64,000 nucleotides of DNA from Cavenderia fasciculata (GCF_000203815.1 NW_004457734.1:1365295-1429294), one strand, 5' to 3'. Counted from the first letter of the stretch, positions 34,465 through 46,536 are shown. The notes: a model not told the origin generated them from the sequence alone. Made by a program: numbers and translations.

Positions 34465-36102
34465 ATGGAAAACGTATTATTACATTCTTTTGCAAAAAAA
34501 TTTACATCTAGTTTGAGATTGCAGTTGGCAATTTTCACAGTTGTAGCATGGGCAGTTGCATTAAGTATTGATCGTACCTATGTCGAAAGTTATAGAGTAA
34601 AGGCTGATGATTTCTTTGCCAAGATACCACCAATGGCCGAGGTCATGGTCAGAACATCTGGCCAAAAAGCTGCCATCATTGTACTAGCTATTCTCGAAAC
34701 CTCTATATTTGGATTTGGTGTTGCCTTTCTCATATGTGCCGGCTCTAGAGTATTCAAAATATCAAATGGTCTTTTGCGTAAACGTATGATTGGATCTTGG
34801 ATTGCAATTGGCTTCTTTTGTATTTCATGGTGGCCACATTCGACTGCTCATAGTTTAATTATGACTAGTTCACTTGACCCATATGACAATTATATTATTA
34901 TGGAAGTTTGTTTCCATTGGACTATTATGGTTTGTTCTGTTGTTTTATCTTATTATCAATTTGGTATGAAAAAATAGATACTACACTTTGATAGAATAGA
35001 ATTAGAATATTAATATTATTATTTCTTATTTTCTTTTTTCTTTTTTATTTTTATTTTTTTTTTTTAGTATTTAATTAGATTAATGTATGAAGTAGCAATG
35101 ATGAGACAAAAGATGAATAAAGGTAAAGAGAATGATCCATTAACTGGTCCATGGTATAAAAACTTTATCAATCATTCTTATGTTATCTTTGCACTTGGGT
35201 TTGCCGGTGGTATGGTACTAATGTTTAAATTATCACCAATTCCATATGAAAAGTTGGAAGGTTATCAAGTATTCTTTTATGTTACTTTCAAGGTAAATAA
35301 TTAATAATAATAATAATTAATTGTAATATTAATTTTATTTGTTTTTTTTTCTATTTTAGATTGTTGACAGTCTTTTGTTGGGATTAGGATTTTCATTTGC
35401 CTATGTTATGATTAGAATTATTTATTATTTACCTTCGAATCGTGGTAGAAGGGTTGCCATTATCTCAAGTGTTTGTATCTGGTTCAATTATGCTATTCAA
35501 GTCCCACATCCAATTATTCACGGTAAACTACCAGTTGCAATGATCAATGTTATTGCAGTCGATTATGGTGTACATATTCCAATTATTATTACTACCGGTA
35601 TCTTGGCATTCTATCAATTTAGAATGTTGGAATTGGCTACTGACAAGAATTCTTCCTTGGGTGTATGTATAAAAAAGAAAACAAAAAGAATTAATCTCTT
35701 TTTCTAAATATATTAATATTTAATTTTTTCTTTTTTTAGATTGCAACAAGAATGAGAAAGGGATCAAATAGTTTATCAATGAGAACAATTACTCAAACCA
35801 ATGGATCAGCAATGTCATCAAACAATTCAGCCGATCTTAAAAACTCACAACAATTAAACTCTTCACAACAAGCATTTGCTTCGATTAAAATGGATTCTGC
35901 CATTTCAACAGCTCAGAATGATGATTCAGCCGAGTCTGTCACTATCGAGATTCCAGAACAAGATGAAACAATCTCTGGTAAACCACAGGATGAAGAATCA
36001 TCAGTAACATCTTACAATGTAGCTGCCATTATGATGCCAACCTCTGTTTCCAATCCAGATTTGAAGTCTATAAATACTGAAAAGGAACCAAGAATTAATT
36101 AA
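34465..36102 (+). CDS. Multi-pass membrane protein (exon 1/2 junction unresolved)
   Basis: Exons are 34465-34963, 35068-35292, 35360-35662 and 35740-36102, about 462 residues. At least seven or eight hydrophobic segments are visible. The two halves look related: WWPHSTAHSL...VLSYYQF in the first and NYAIQVPHPIIHG...ILAFYQF in the second, suggesting internal duplication. The C-terminal 120 residues are soluble, Ser/Asn/Glu-rich. The strong T-tract acceptor before 35068 is one base out of phase with the GTATGA donor at 34964. A weaker acceptor at 35092 would be in phase but drops eight residues. An extra T in the run 34960-34962 would also explain it. I do not recognise the family. Confidence 0.7.
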
Positions 36103-36212
36103 TTAAATACCCCTTTTGTAAAATAGTAGTAAAAATAAAATATTGATAAATATTTATCAAATAAACAAATATGAAAAAGAATATGAATATATATCTATAC
36201 ATCAAGACAACA

Positions 36213-36556
36213 TTTAGAATATAATATTTTTCAAATATATAAATAATTAGAATATCAAAATGGGATGCAATACCGTGGGTTTGATCATAGTAGGCGAACA
36301 TAATAAACAATATAGAATGATCTATTTGGTTTAAAAAATTATTTCTTTTATTGTTTTTATTAAAGTTGATTAAAGATTAAAATATTGCAAAAAATAATAT
36401 TTTAATATTTAGTTGGCAGTCCTTATTAAAAGAGGATGTGGAGGAGCTTTTTGGTTGAATGTACTTTTAACCATTCTTGGTTGGATTCCAGGTATCATCC
36501 ATGCCTTGTACATTATTTTATCTCATAGACATGACCACGACTAAAATGGAGATCCT
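36213..36556 (+). pseudogene. Rearranged copy of a Pmp3-type membrane protein gene
   Basis: Two blocks match the intact minus-strand gene at 38109-38369 perfectly in inverted orientation. Block 36213-36291 holds the leader and first ten codons (ATG at 36260). Block 36400-36556 holds the complete second exon (36413-36544). Between them the sequence is unrelated, so the LPP-containing end of exon 1 and the donor are lost. A GTAGGC at 36290 could act as donor, in phase with the exon at 36413. That would make a 53-residue protein lacking the end of the first membrane span. It is therefore most likely a pseudogene or a truncated variant. The second exon being unmutated implies a recent event or gene conversion. 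Confidence 0.75.
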
Positions 36557-38253
36557 CAACCAAAATAACTAATAACTATATATTAATTTATATATTAATT
36601 AATTAAATTAAAAAAACAAGGCCTATCAAATTAGTGAAAGTTGAAAAAAACCTTATACCATTTTTATTATACACAGATCTTCGAAGAGAGATAAGACTTT
36701 TATATAATATGTATACATACAAATTTTGAATTATAGTTCACAGAGATTGCTTCGTCTTGTTCTGGAATCCTTAGAGTGTAATTAATACAGCGGGTATTAT
36801 TATTGTTGTATGTTTTCTCTCATTAATCATACTATCGTCATCATTATAAACATCATTCGCATTTCACTATCATAGAATATCAGTTAATACAATCATCGCA
36901 AACAACAATTTATCTTCCTCCTTGTACACTTTATATCTTTATCATTCAACATACGTTCAATTACAACATACAGTATTCTATATGAACAATGTACTGGGCA
37001 ACAATGATGTTATTTAGTTATTCTATTTTTTTTCTTTAAAATTCCAATACCAAAGAAGACTGCAGCTAGACAAAGGATTTAATAGATTTGGAAATGAAGT
37101 TGTTTACAAATATACTACTATCAAACAACATCTCGTATGAAAGCTCCCTCAAGACTTTTATGAATGTAGACAACAAAAACAATTATTTGTTAATGGACAA
37201 CTCAACCTGTCAAAAGTCCATCAACGATTTCAACTATCTCTTGCAAATAGTGTATAGCGTACTGGCAGATAACCTAAATCTCTACCACCACGGCGACACA
37301 ACAGGTGTTCTTCTTTGAAATTGACGGCATGATCACCTTGGTTGGCGCTACACCTCTTCTCATCAAATACAGTCGAGTAATCCTAACCATCCTCTTTAAT
37401 AAAGAAATCGGGTTTGGATTAACAAATTTGGTCAATGAAAGAACTTGCATTTGCCAGATTTGGAACCAGATACAGACTATCGTGCAAGATTTCATGGTAT
37501 TACCTCTGCGAGACCACTTGGACGTGTCGTGAAAATGGTAACTCTACAAAGTTGGAACTTTTACCAAATATTCACCAGACAAGCCAAGTTGTACAACTTA
37601 ACATCATCAACTCTAATATCACCAACTGTCATCAATAATTTAAGCAAAGCTTGCTTCTATCGACAATCACATAGCATCCCTCGCATACCCAAAAAAAATA
37701 TATGCCAAATGCTAAAGACAGAGGCATCAGACTGTTGAACACTCCATGGGGAGGATACAATTCAATTGGATCATATTTGGTTGCAAATTTTTTGGTAACC
37801 CACCACCAACAGCCCAACATCCAACTACCGAGTGTTTGGAATAGTTGAAAGTTGAGTTGTTGGTCGTGGGTCACAGGATCATCTCAGTAGTTGGATGTGT
37901 GATATACAAAAAAGTCACCAAACTCTTCCTGAAGAAAACTACCAACACAACAATTATAAATAATTATCAAATAAAAGTTTATATATACCATACAATATGA
38001 TTGTTTAAAAAATATTTTCTTTATTGTTATTAAAGTTGATAAAAGTTTAATAACAGGGTCTGTGTTTTATTTTATCGCGGACTGACTGGTGATGAAAGGA
38101 TCTCCATTTTAGTCGTGGTCATGTCTATGAGATAAAATAATGTACAAGGCATGGATGATACCTGGAATCCAACCAAGAATGGTTAAAAGTACATTCAACC
38201 AAAAAGCTCCTCCACATCCTCTTTTAATAAGGACTGCCAACTAAATATTAAAA
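36400..38253. repeat. Inverted duplication, block B arms (157 bp each)
   Basis: The arms are 36400-36556 and 38097-38253, identical when one is reverse-complemented. They cover the second exon of the Pmp3-type gene plus 12 bp after the stop. The 1.5 kb between the arms holds the decayed coding sequence. Confidence 0.85.
37088..37740 (+). pseudogene. Decayed coding sequence with fibronectin-III-like segment
   Basis: Three consecutive pieces of plausible protein lie in different frames: 37088-37318 (NYLLMDNSTCQKSINDFNYL), about 37300-37450 (VFFFEIDGMITLVGATPLLI) and 37435-37600 (LPDLEPDTDYRARFHGIT). The last resembles the L-x-L-x-P-x-T-x-Y region of a fibronectin type III domain. Base composition is coding-like compared with the flanks. 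No splice sites join the pieces. I read this as a gene remnant with at least two frame breaks, enclosed between the inverted Pmp3 copies. The original function is unknown. Confidence 0.5.
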
Positions 38254-38369
38254 AAAAAAAATTTTAATTAGTATTTATTATACTCTATAGTTTCCTATTT
38301 TTTCTATAAAATACATGCTGGCGGGAGAATTATAGCCACTATGATCAAACCCACGGTATTGCATCCCAT
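38109..38369 (-). CDS. Pmp3/UPF0057-family small membrane protein, intact copy
   Basis: Exon 1 (38369-38319) encodes MGCNTVGLIIVAIILPP. Exon 2 (38240-38109) encodes LAVLIKRGCGGAFWLN, then LLTILGWIPGIIHALYII, and ends SHRHDHD. Together they give 60 residues, the normal length for this two-span family. The spliced LPPLAVLIKRG matches the family's LPPVAVFLxRG signature exactly, which fixes the junction. The donor is then GCATGT, so the 78-nt intron is of the GC-AG type; the neighbouring GT at 38314 would give a frameshift. Pmp3 proteins sit in the plasma membrane, influence membrane potential and ion sensitivity, and are often stress-induced. Exon 2 is identical to the copy at 36413-36544. Confidence 0.9.
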
Positions 38370-40041
38370 TTTGATATTCTAATTATTTATATATTTGAAA
38401 AATATTATATTCTAAAAAATATTATGTAATAAACTAGTTTGAAAAGAAAATGAAAACTCACATCCACTCCATTTATAAATAGTCAATGACTTTACAAAAA
38501 AAACATGGTATAATTGTAAATGTAAATCTTGTTCCATATGAGGATTTTCCATTAATGGAAACGTAATTAAATATTTATTAAAATTTCAATTTTCTATTAG
38601 ATTCCAATAACAATTACTTTTTTTCTTTTACAATGAGTAATACCCACACACACTCCCACTATCTACCCTCATACCTTGTAATTGTACCATTAACATCATG
38701 GAAAGGAAAATAAACAATTCAAAATATTTCTTGGTTTGTTGGAATCTATTATCCATTTTCTTTTATTCTTTTTTTATTAATTATTGTTTTTAAAAGAACA
38801 AACAATGAATTGGTTGTTGATCTATTCAACCAATGTAAAGAAGAATAGAATATTTTACTCTTTCAAGTTGAAATTCAAGATATCTTCTTCTTCTTTTTGA
38901 ACTACGGAAAGTCATCATAGTTTAGTTTCAGTATGAATTTAAGAAGACATCCGAAAGAGAAAAGAAATCTTTTAATTTGTCGGAAACATGTGTTCGGAAC
39001 CCCCCAATGTCCACCATGATATCATCTTGATTTTGAGTGCCCCATAAACAAAAGTGATCCGTTCCGCTGTGAGAGGTGCCCCCACTACTTATTGATATCC
39101 TCCCGACCAGATATCAGTTTCGAAAACCCTTGTTTTTTTCTACTCTTGAAATTGAACAATGGGAAATCAAAGCCAAGCATCACCATCAACCCCCCCCCCC
39201 ACTTTTTCTTTTTTACTCTTCTCTACTCACTTTCTAAATTTGGTGTAACATTACATGACTAAACAACAACAAACATCAAACCCTCTCTACGGGATTACCG
39301 GGATGTGATGAAGCAAGAATCGTATTACTACAAGTAATCTTCGTTACTTTGCTTGCAAGTAGTATAATAATGCTGTTCCCGTGTACAACACACAAAACAT
39401 AAACATTTTTAATGTGTGTTTGTATTTAGTTAGTGCGTGTGTGTGTGTAAATAAACAAGGAGTGTTCTGGTTATTGTATCCAAACAAACAAACACAGGCA
39501 TCACATCAACAACAACAACAACAACAACAAACACATATACAATAGTACGACGTAATTGGAAAAACAACCAACATACATTGCAACAAATAATCAAATCAAA
39601 TTACAAAGAGAGATTAGAGGAGGAGCAAAGAAGAAGCAGCAGCAGTAGCAACAGACTTGAACAAGAGATAGAAAAATTAACATAATAGTTATCTTATCTC
39701 TGGTCATGAATTAGAAAAAAAAGAAAGAGGAGAGGAGTAAATTAAACAAACAAAGAAAAAAAGAGAGAAAGAAATTATTATTACCTCCATCGCACCACCA
39801 TACATACAATTACATATATATACCTTCCTCCCCATTTTTTATTTTACCATCATCAACAACAATAATAATAATAATAATAGTCCGATTCGATATACACTGT
39901 AAATCTATTTTTTAAATATATCCCATTCTTGGTTTATCTGTACATTATTCTTTTTTCCACCAATCTTTATCTATCTATCTATTCTATCTATTCTATCAAT
40001 CTATTATTTATCGACTAAATAACGTAACGTTATATATATAA
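38370..40041. other. Intergenic, probable promoter of GPI-PLD gene
   Basis: The region beyond the Pmp3 leader contains a C-run (39190-39200), a GT tract (39438-39447), CAA repeats (39508-39531) and AAT repeats near 39860-39878. No gene is supported. Confidence 0.6.
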
Positions 40042-42980
40042 ATGAAAACAAAGAAATATAATAATAATAATAATATGATGAACTATCCAAATCAAATGAT
40101 AATGCCTATAATGTCATACTTTATGATTATTTTTATTTTAATTGTTTTACCAAAATCCGAGGCATGTGGTATGACAACCCACAATGAAGTTGCAAGAAGA
40201 GCATTCAATTTCTCAAGTTTCCAAGGTTTGTAATCTGAACACCCATTCCAATCATACATCTAAAGATTGTAACCAATAATTTTATATTGATTTTTTTTTT
40301 TTTAAACCAAAAAACAACACCACCCTCTTCTTCCTTCTTTAATCTTCAAGACTACCCTCAATTCCAAACTTTAATTCCACAATATCTATCTTCATTCCAA
40401 GCTGGTGCATCATTTCCAGACTGGGGTTATGATTGTGGTAATAGTGGAAATGAATCTGAATCTGCTCATTGGGTATGTAATAGTTTTAGTATAGACATAC
40501 ATACATGATCCCAAGTACTAATATTAGTTTCTATTTAGCCACCATTTTTAAGAAATGCAACTGTATATTTAAAGAAAACATATCCACAACCATGGAGTGA
40601 AGCCGGTGCAAAATTGGCAGTATTTTTAATGGGTGTATTGTCTCACCAAGTGGCCGATATATCTTGGCACTCGATTGGAGGAATCCATGAAGGTTTGATT
40701 CGTGCCATGGCAGGTCAAGATTTTAATAGTGACTATAGCATTGCTCACACCAATGCCGATGTTGGTGGTGAATATGTTTTAGCTTATAATTATGATTTAT
40801 CTTGGTTAGTTGATCGTAAGTAAAGCAAACAAAAAACAAAAAAGTAAATATTAATATTTTTTTATTTGTTTTATTTTTAAGGATGGGATGTACCAATATC
40901 AGATGTTAAAAATATATATTCAATGATGAATTATGATGTATCTGAATTTACATTATTAAGATGTAATGCTATACTGTTTGCAGGTGCAATGGCAGTAAAG
41001 GAGGGTGGCAAACTATTGTATCCAGAGATTGCATCAAAGTCTCAATTTTTAATCGATCACTATCAAGACTACTTTAACGGCGGTCTAGATGACATGGCAA
41101 TGTGGACAAGTTATTGTTGGCCAGTGTTGATGGGATGGATGGACGGTGCCGAGATTGGAGACTTTTGTTTTATCCAACCAGACCCAAGCTTCAACTCTAA
41201 AAAACAATTGATGCATGAAGCAGAGTCCAAACTGACCGGTGACCAAAAGAAACGAATCATTTCTTCAAAGTTGGCCGATATGATTAAAGATCATATCTTT
41301 AATAGTCTTTCAACTACCGAAACTGGAGATGGTGGATTCCAATTGACATTTAATAATGGGTTCGTGTCACCTCGTCATTTTGAAGATGATCCATCTTACT
41401 TTTACCAAATCTCTGATCCCTATGGTCAAGCTCTTAGAAAGTTGTATGCCGATGTTGATCGTATCTATCATCAACCAGTTCATGGTGGTCCCCAACAACC
41501 AGACCATATTGAACAATTGCAAACCAACTTTTCAACCATTTTTGGTAGTTCGTTTTACAGTTACTTTGGTAGAGAGATTCAAGCTGTTGATCTAAACGGC
41601 GATGGTATAGAAGATATCCTCGTGTCTGCTCCAGGTGAGGGTGAGCCAGGTTCGATGCAGACAGGTTGTGTATACTATATCTTGCTCGGTCCAAACAGCA
41701 ACAGCTCCTCTCTCTTTGGCAATGATGGTAATGCCGACATTGCAAATGTGGCCAGTGGAAAGGTGTGTGGTACCGAAGTACATGCACGCTTTGGATGGGC
41801 CATTGCAGCACTCGACTTTAACTTGGACGGTGTCATGGATTTGGCTGTTGGCGCACCATCATCGTCCAATGCCAACCTCAAATACTTTGGTGCCACCTAT
41901 GTCTACTTTGGATCGATCGATGCCGACTCTCACACATGGTCACTTTCCTCTCAACCATCTATCCTCATCAATGGAACAGACTATCATGACCAAGCCGGTT
42001 ATATCCTCACTGCCGGCGACTGCAATGCCGACGGACACCCAGACCTCATCATGGGCATGCCAACCGCCAAGAGTGTCCGTCAGGGTGCTCAACGCGGCAA
42101 GGTTGCCATCTTTTACTCTACCACCAAGCGAGTAGTTGGACAACGTTTGGATGTCGACGTTGGCAGCAATTGGTTGGCTATTGGCGAAGTGGATTACGAG
42201 TGGTTTGGACATGATGTCAAGGTTGCTCAGACGACCGCCGGCTCGTTCCTCCTTATTGGCAGTCCCAACTTTCACCGTCGCCATGTCGACGATGCACCAA
42301 TGAATGTAGGCAAGCTTACAGGATTCAAATTTGACAATGGTCGGTTCCAAATGACCCCCCAATTCACCATCTATGGTCACTTTGAATTTGACAAGCTCGG
42401 TTACAAGTTCCAAGTAGTCAATGGCACCTTTATCGGCATTGAAGATCCTCTCTTGGTTCTGTCTCTACCAACCCGTTGCATCGGCTCTGAAAACTCACAA
42501 GTTGGTGAAATTGTCTTTATCGAGTTTGTCAACCTCAAGGGTTTCTTTGATCTCAACCAAACCGTCCCCCTCCTCAGCGTCCAAGGCAACACCAAGTACA
42601 GTCGTTTCGGAGAGAGTATCCTCATGGAGACACTTACACCAGATGCACCACCCAGTCTATTCATCGGTGCTCCACTATGGACCAATAGTTTTGACAATAC
42701 AGGTTCTGGTTGTGTATTCTCATTCGACTCTGTTTCTTCAAATATTAAAGAAATCAAAGTCGGAGGAGGAGATAATAAGGAAGGTAATAAGGGATACACT
42801 ACACACTCTTATATTTCCGGTAAATCTGTAAATAACAACATCCGTGATTCAAGATTTGGATTCAAGGTTGTACTCATTGACATTAACCAAGATGGTAAAA
42901 AAGATCTATTGGTTGGTGCAGATAGAGATTCTTCTAAATTTATTGAAGGTGGTTCTTTAAATATTTTTATAACTGCTTAA
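40042..42980 (+). CDS. Phosphatidylinositol-glycan-specific phospholipase D
   Basis: Exons 40042-40225, 40351-40472, 40539-40815 and 40882-42980 join in phase to give 893 residues. A hydrophobic segment at residues 22-38 is an internal-type signal peptide ending SEACG. The catalytic zinc-dependent phospholipase C-like domain follows: CGMTTHNEVARRAF, FQAGASFPDWGYDCG, FLMGVLSHQVADISWHSIGG. C-terminal FG-GAP beta-propeller repeats bear calcium loops: DLNGDGIEDILVSAPG, DFNLDGVMDLAVGAP, DCNADGHPDLIMGMP and DINQDGKKDLLVGAD. Length and order match animal GPLD1. The enzyme cleaves the GPI anchor and would release surface proteins such as GPI-linked adhesion molecules. The many N-x-S/T sites and Cys fit secretion. 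Confidence 0.95.
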
Positions 42981-43221
42981 AACAATCAATTAACAAAATA
43001 ACAAACAAATAACAAAACAAAACATAGGCATCATACAAAATTAATTAATTATAGTTTATTTTATTTTATTTTATTAACATACATATTTATTTTATCAATA
43101 ACCTCATATGGTCGATCATCTAAATCTACTTTATCAATAAATAATACAATTGAATTGATTATTTTAAAAACAATCAATATATTTATTTTAATATTATTCT
43201 CGAGAGAGACATTTGTTTACA

Positions 43222-43952
43222 TTAATCAATGATCCAATGATTAGAAATGAATATTAGATCATCTTCCAATAGACCAATATGAGATGGTGTTTTTGAAAGA
43301 TCAGTTATACATCCTAATCTTGAAATTGTCAAGTATTTAGGTCTATCACATCTTTCATCACATTGATACATATTTTCATGTTTACAATATCCCATTCTCT
43401 TTGATACCATCTTTATAATTTTACTAAATTGATCCTTTTTAGAAATCTCCATTTTAAATTCTATTTTCTAAACAAAAATAATAATAAATAGAATTAATAA
43501 ATGTTAATCTATTCTTTATAAATTATTTCTTATTTATATTTACTCTTGAAGCAAAATGAAATCCATAAGAATTATTTTTAAACTTAAATTGAAATGTTGG
43601 TGATATCAATGTTGAATCATTTTCGATAAACTCTTCTTTCCATGAATTTGTTCCATTTACATTCTTGATACCTATAGTGTTACAGTATTCTTTCCAAATA
43701 TCATCTTCGTTCCCAATCACATATAATATTCTATTTGTTTGAATTACATTTCCTACAATTTATATAGAATTGGTTTGATTAGGTTGAGAAGAAAATGAAC
43801 TAGAATATCTATAGCTTTGATTACATACTCCAAGTTTGTATATCCATAGTTTTATAGATACAAGTAATTAATTCTTTTGGTAATAATAAAATTGGTGATA
43901 TTACATTATTATTATTATTATTTTGATCATCTTGGGTATTCAAATTGGTCAT
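43222..43952 (-). CDS. Small F-box-like protein
   Basis: Exons 43952-43829, 43752-43544 and 43467-43222 join in phase (GTATGT and GTAAAT donors) to give 192 residues. After an Asn tract, the N-terminus has LLLPKELITCIYKTMDIQTW, then a second helix, QTNRILYVIGNEDDIWKEYC, and a Trp-rich NSWKEEFIE. This is the pattern of the dictyostelid F-box-like domain. The C-terminal third has a Cys cluster (GYCKHENMYQCDERCDR) and ends NHWIID. It is convergent with the GPI-PLD gene. F-box identity is by pattern only and the partner is unknown. Confidence 0.7.
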
Positions 43953-44880
43953 TTCTCTGAGAAAAAACTAAAAGATAATATTAAAACTACAACAAAGAAA
44001 ATAAATTTCAAAATCACTTTTAGAAATAGTAGTAGTAGTAGTAGAAGCAGTTTGATTGAATTTTATTAATCTCAAAATCAAGCTTTATTTGGACAATGCA
44101 ATCAGTTTCTCGATCTACAATAGATCTTTTTAGACTCAAGTCATGACAGTGTGACCGCAGTTTGTGTGTAAGTTAAAAAGAGGAAGAGTTTTTTTATTTA
44201 TTTTTTTGTTTTTTTAAATTTTTTGGACTTTCAATTTCCCAACTTTCCAACTAACCAATTAAATTAATTAATTTGTTAATATTTGAAAAATCAAATTTAG
44301 ACATGTGGCAAAAAGTGGTACTCATGGTATCTGACGGGTTTTACAAATTGGATGTTCATCTAAACGTCTTTACCTGGAAGCTTGGAATCCTAGAATTCTT
44401 TTCTATTATATTTCTTTCAAACTATGGACAACATAGGTTTTTATGACTCTCTCTAGTTATTCAAAAGAATTGAATTATTATTATTATCAACATCATACAT
44501 TCATACCCAATTGGTTTATTTATTGTTATATATAAACAACATTAGAGAGTTTTGAAAAACAAACAATAATAAATAGACCTCCAATCATCTCTAGACAAAC
44601 ATCATCAAATTATCTTTTAAAAAGATATCAAATCCGGATAAACTAAAACAATTAATTTAAAACTATATATACATACATACGATTTAATGTAGACATATCC
44701 TATAGGATTTAAAAAGATATGCAATTATCATTCGAATATTTTAATATACCAACAAGTTTCTTGTTTCACCAACAACAAAATAACAAAACAACTAGTCAAA
44801 ATGTAACTGCTCCACCACACCAACAACAACAACCAGAACAACAACAAAGAGAACAATTACCCAATAGATGTTGTAATAGA

Positions 44881-44935
<55 letters not shown>

Positions 44936-45436
44936 TTTTTAATAATAACAATAATAATAATTGTAAAAACAACCAACAAACATCACGTTTAAATGACAAG
45001 TTAATGATTCTCTTGGATGCATTACTTCATTAACAATTCAATTATATAATATTGGTCAAACTATTAAACTTATTTATTTATTAAATTCACAATTAAAAAG
45101 CGCTTTAGAATTGCTTTTCCAAATAAACTATGAACACAATCTATTTGTTTCAATTGAAACGACTCTAAATTAAAAACAAATTTTATTTTTTTAGTTTTTT
45201 CACATGATCTTCAACCTTTATCATCAAGTTCAATTGTATATTTATTATTAGAATCAAAACAGTAGAGAGAAAGAGTGTGTGTCTTTGATTTGGCTGATAT
45301 AAATATATCACCATCAAGACGAGTGTTTAAAGAGGTATATCAAAGTAGGAAAAGTACTACTTTTTTTTAAGGATATTGGGCGTATTTTGCCCCCAATAAA
45401 CAAACACCAAACAAACACGTTGCATTCACACATACA
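43953..45436. other. Intergenic with one uncertain Asn/Gln-rich frame
   Basis: This is the divergent promoter region of the F-box-like gene and the MRH gene. Apart from the uncertain frame at 44719-45033 I see only AT-rich spacer. Confidence 0.5.
44719..45033 (+). CDS. Uncertain Asn/Gln-rich small protein
   Basis: A 104-codon frame starts MQLSFEYFNIPTSFLFHQQ, continues with Gln and Asn homopolymers encoded by AAT/CAA repeats and ends LNDKLMILLDALLH. The repeat tract alone could keep the frame open by chance. The non-repetitive ends are the only hint of a real product. No splice partner was found. Confidence 0.3.
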
Positions 45437-46370
45437 ATGACATTACTACCATTACTTTTCATTGTAGTATCACTACTTTTAACTATAGGTTGTAATGCTT
45501 ACACATTAATGCCCAATTGCGAATTTAATGGCATTGACTTTAGTGGTTTCGAGTACGTACCTTTTTATATAATATATAATATAATCATTGTCTACATTGA
45601 TGATTAACACTACACTCATTTTATTTTATTTATTATTATTTATTTATTTATTATTTATTAGTGGCTCATATACCTATGATAATGAGGGAAATGAATATAC
45701 TTGGAGTGTATGTAGACCAAACTATGGATGTAATAAACTACTTGGAGGAAAGGATATAAATTCTTGTCAAAAATCATCGTATGGAGCATATTATGATATT
45801 GGTGAAACTGGTCAAGGTGTGTGGTCAGCATACAACGATGGAATTGCCATGGTCAAATACAAGACATCTGCATATATGTGTGCAAGTTCGGGTGTTACTC
45901 GACAAACCCATATTTACTTTACATGTGTTCTTGGTGCTCCCACAAGGATCGTGTCGGTGAAAGAGTCAGATGTATCTTGTATCTATGAAATCCACATGTC
46001 TGGTGACGCTGCATGTCATCCACCACGTCATACCGATAGTTCTGACATTGCACCAACCAACTCTACACATGGTGACGGCGAGGTTATTTGCTCATCCAAA
46101 GGAAACTCACTCAGTGTGATTGCAAGCGAGGGACATACGATTGAATGTCACTCTGAAGGACCAACCGACTGCTCTTCACCAGCTGGAACCGTCTGCAGAA
46201 CCACAAGTCAAGATGTTGATATCACTTGCGTCACTGCTTCTGAAATTGAATGTACCTCTAGAAATATATTTTGTTCATCTCTATCGATGCAATGTTCTCT
46301 AGTCAATGGTGTATTGGTTTCATCAAGTAACTTTTCAAAAACAAACAGGCAACAAAAAATAATTAATTAA
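45437..46370 (+). CDS. Secreted MRH-domain (mannose-6-phosphate-receptor-homology) protein
   Basis: Exons 45437-45552 and 45662-46370 join in phase (GTACGT donor) to give 274 residues. A signal peptide covers residues 1-22 (MTLLPLLFIVVSLLLTIGC). The Cys-rich domain shows the MRH order: CEFNGIDFSGF, SYTYDNEGNEYTWSVC, GQGVWSAY, MVKY, then THIYFTC and SVKESDVSCIYEIHM. MRH domains bind phosphorylated or trimmed mannose glycans and occur in lysosomal sorting and ER quality-control proteins. The C-terminal 100 residues are a separate Cys-rich repeat-like region (HGDGEVICSS, GHTIECH, DVDITC, EIECTS). No transmembrane segment follows, so it is not a classical sorting receptor. Confidence 0.85.
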
Positions 46371-46490
46371 TTAATTAATAAATAAATACGACAAAACAAC
46401 ACACTTTTAAATGATATATAAATAATGATGAATTTATTAAGAGGTTAAAGTTTCGAATTTATATTGAATATATCAAAAAAAAATACATAC

Positions 46491-46536
46491 CTGTTCTAGT
46501 ATTTGATTCAACTTGGCAAGATTGTGTGGTATCCAT
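46491..46536 (-). pseudogene. Orphan first exon opposite the small membrane-protein gene
   Basis: On the minus strand ATG at 46536 opens 15 codons (MDTTQSCQVESNTRT) followed by a good GTATGT donor (46490-46485). Downstream on that strand lies the 3' end of the MRH gene, and no convincing second exon fits. It is either an exon of a transcript antisense to the MRH gene or a fragment from the inverted repeat. Confidence 0.35.

Larger units (their letters stand above)
36213..38416. repeat. Inverted duplication, block A arms (79 bp each)
   Basis: The arms are 36213-36291 and 38338-38416, identical in inverted orientation. They cover the 5' leader and first codons of the Pmp3-type gene. Blocks A and B are separated by unrelated sequence of 108 bp on the left and 84 bp on the right. 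Confidence 0.85.
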
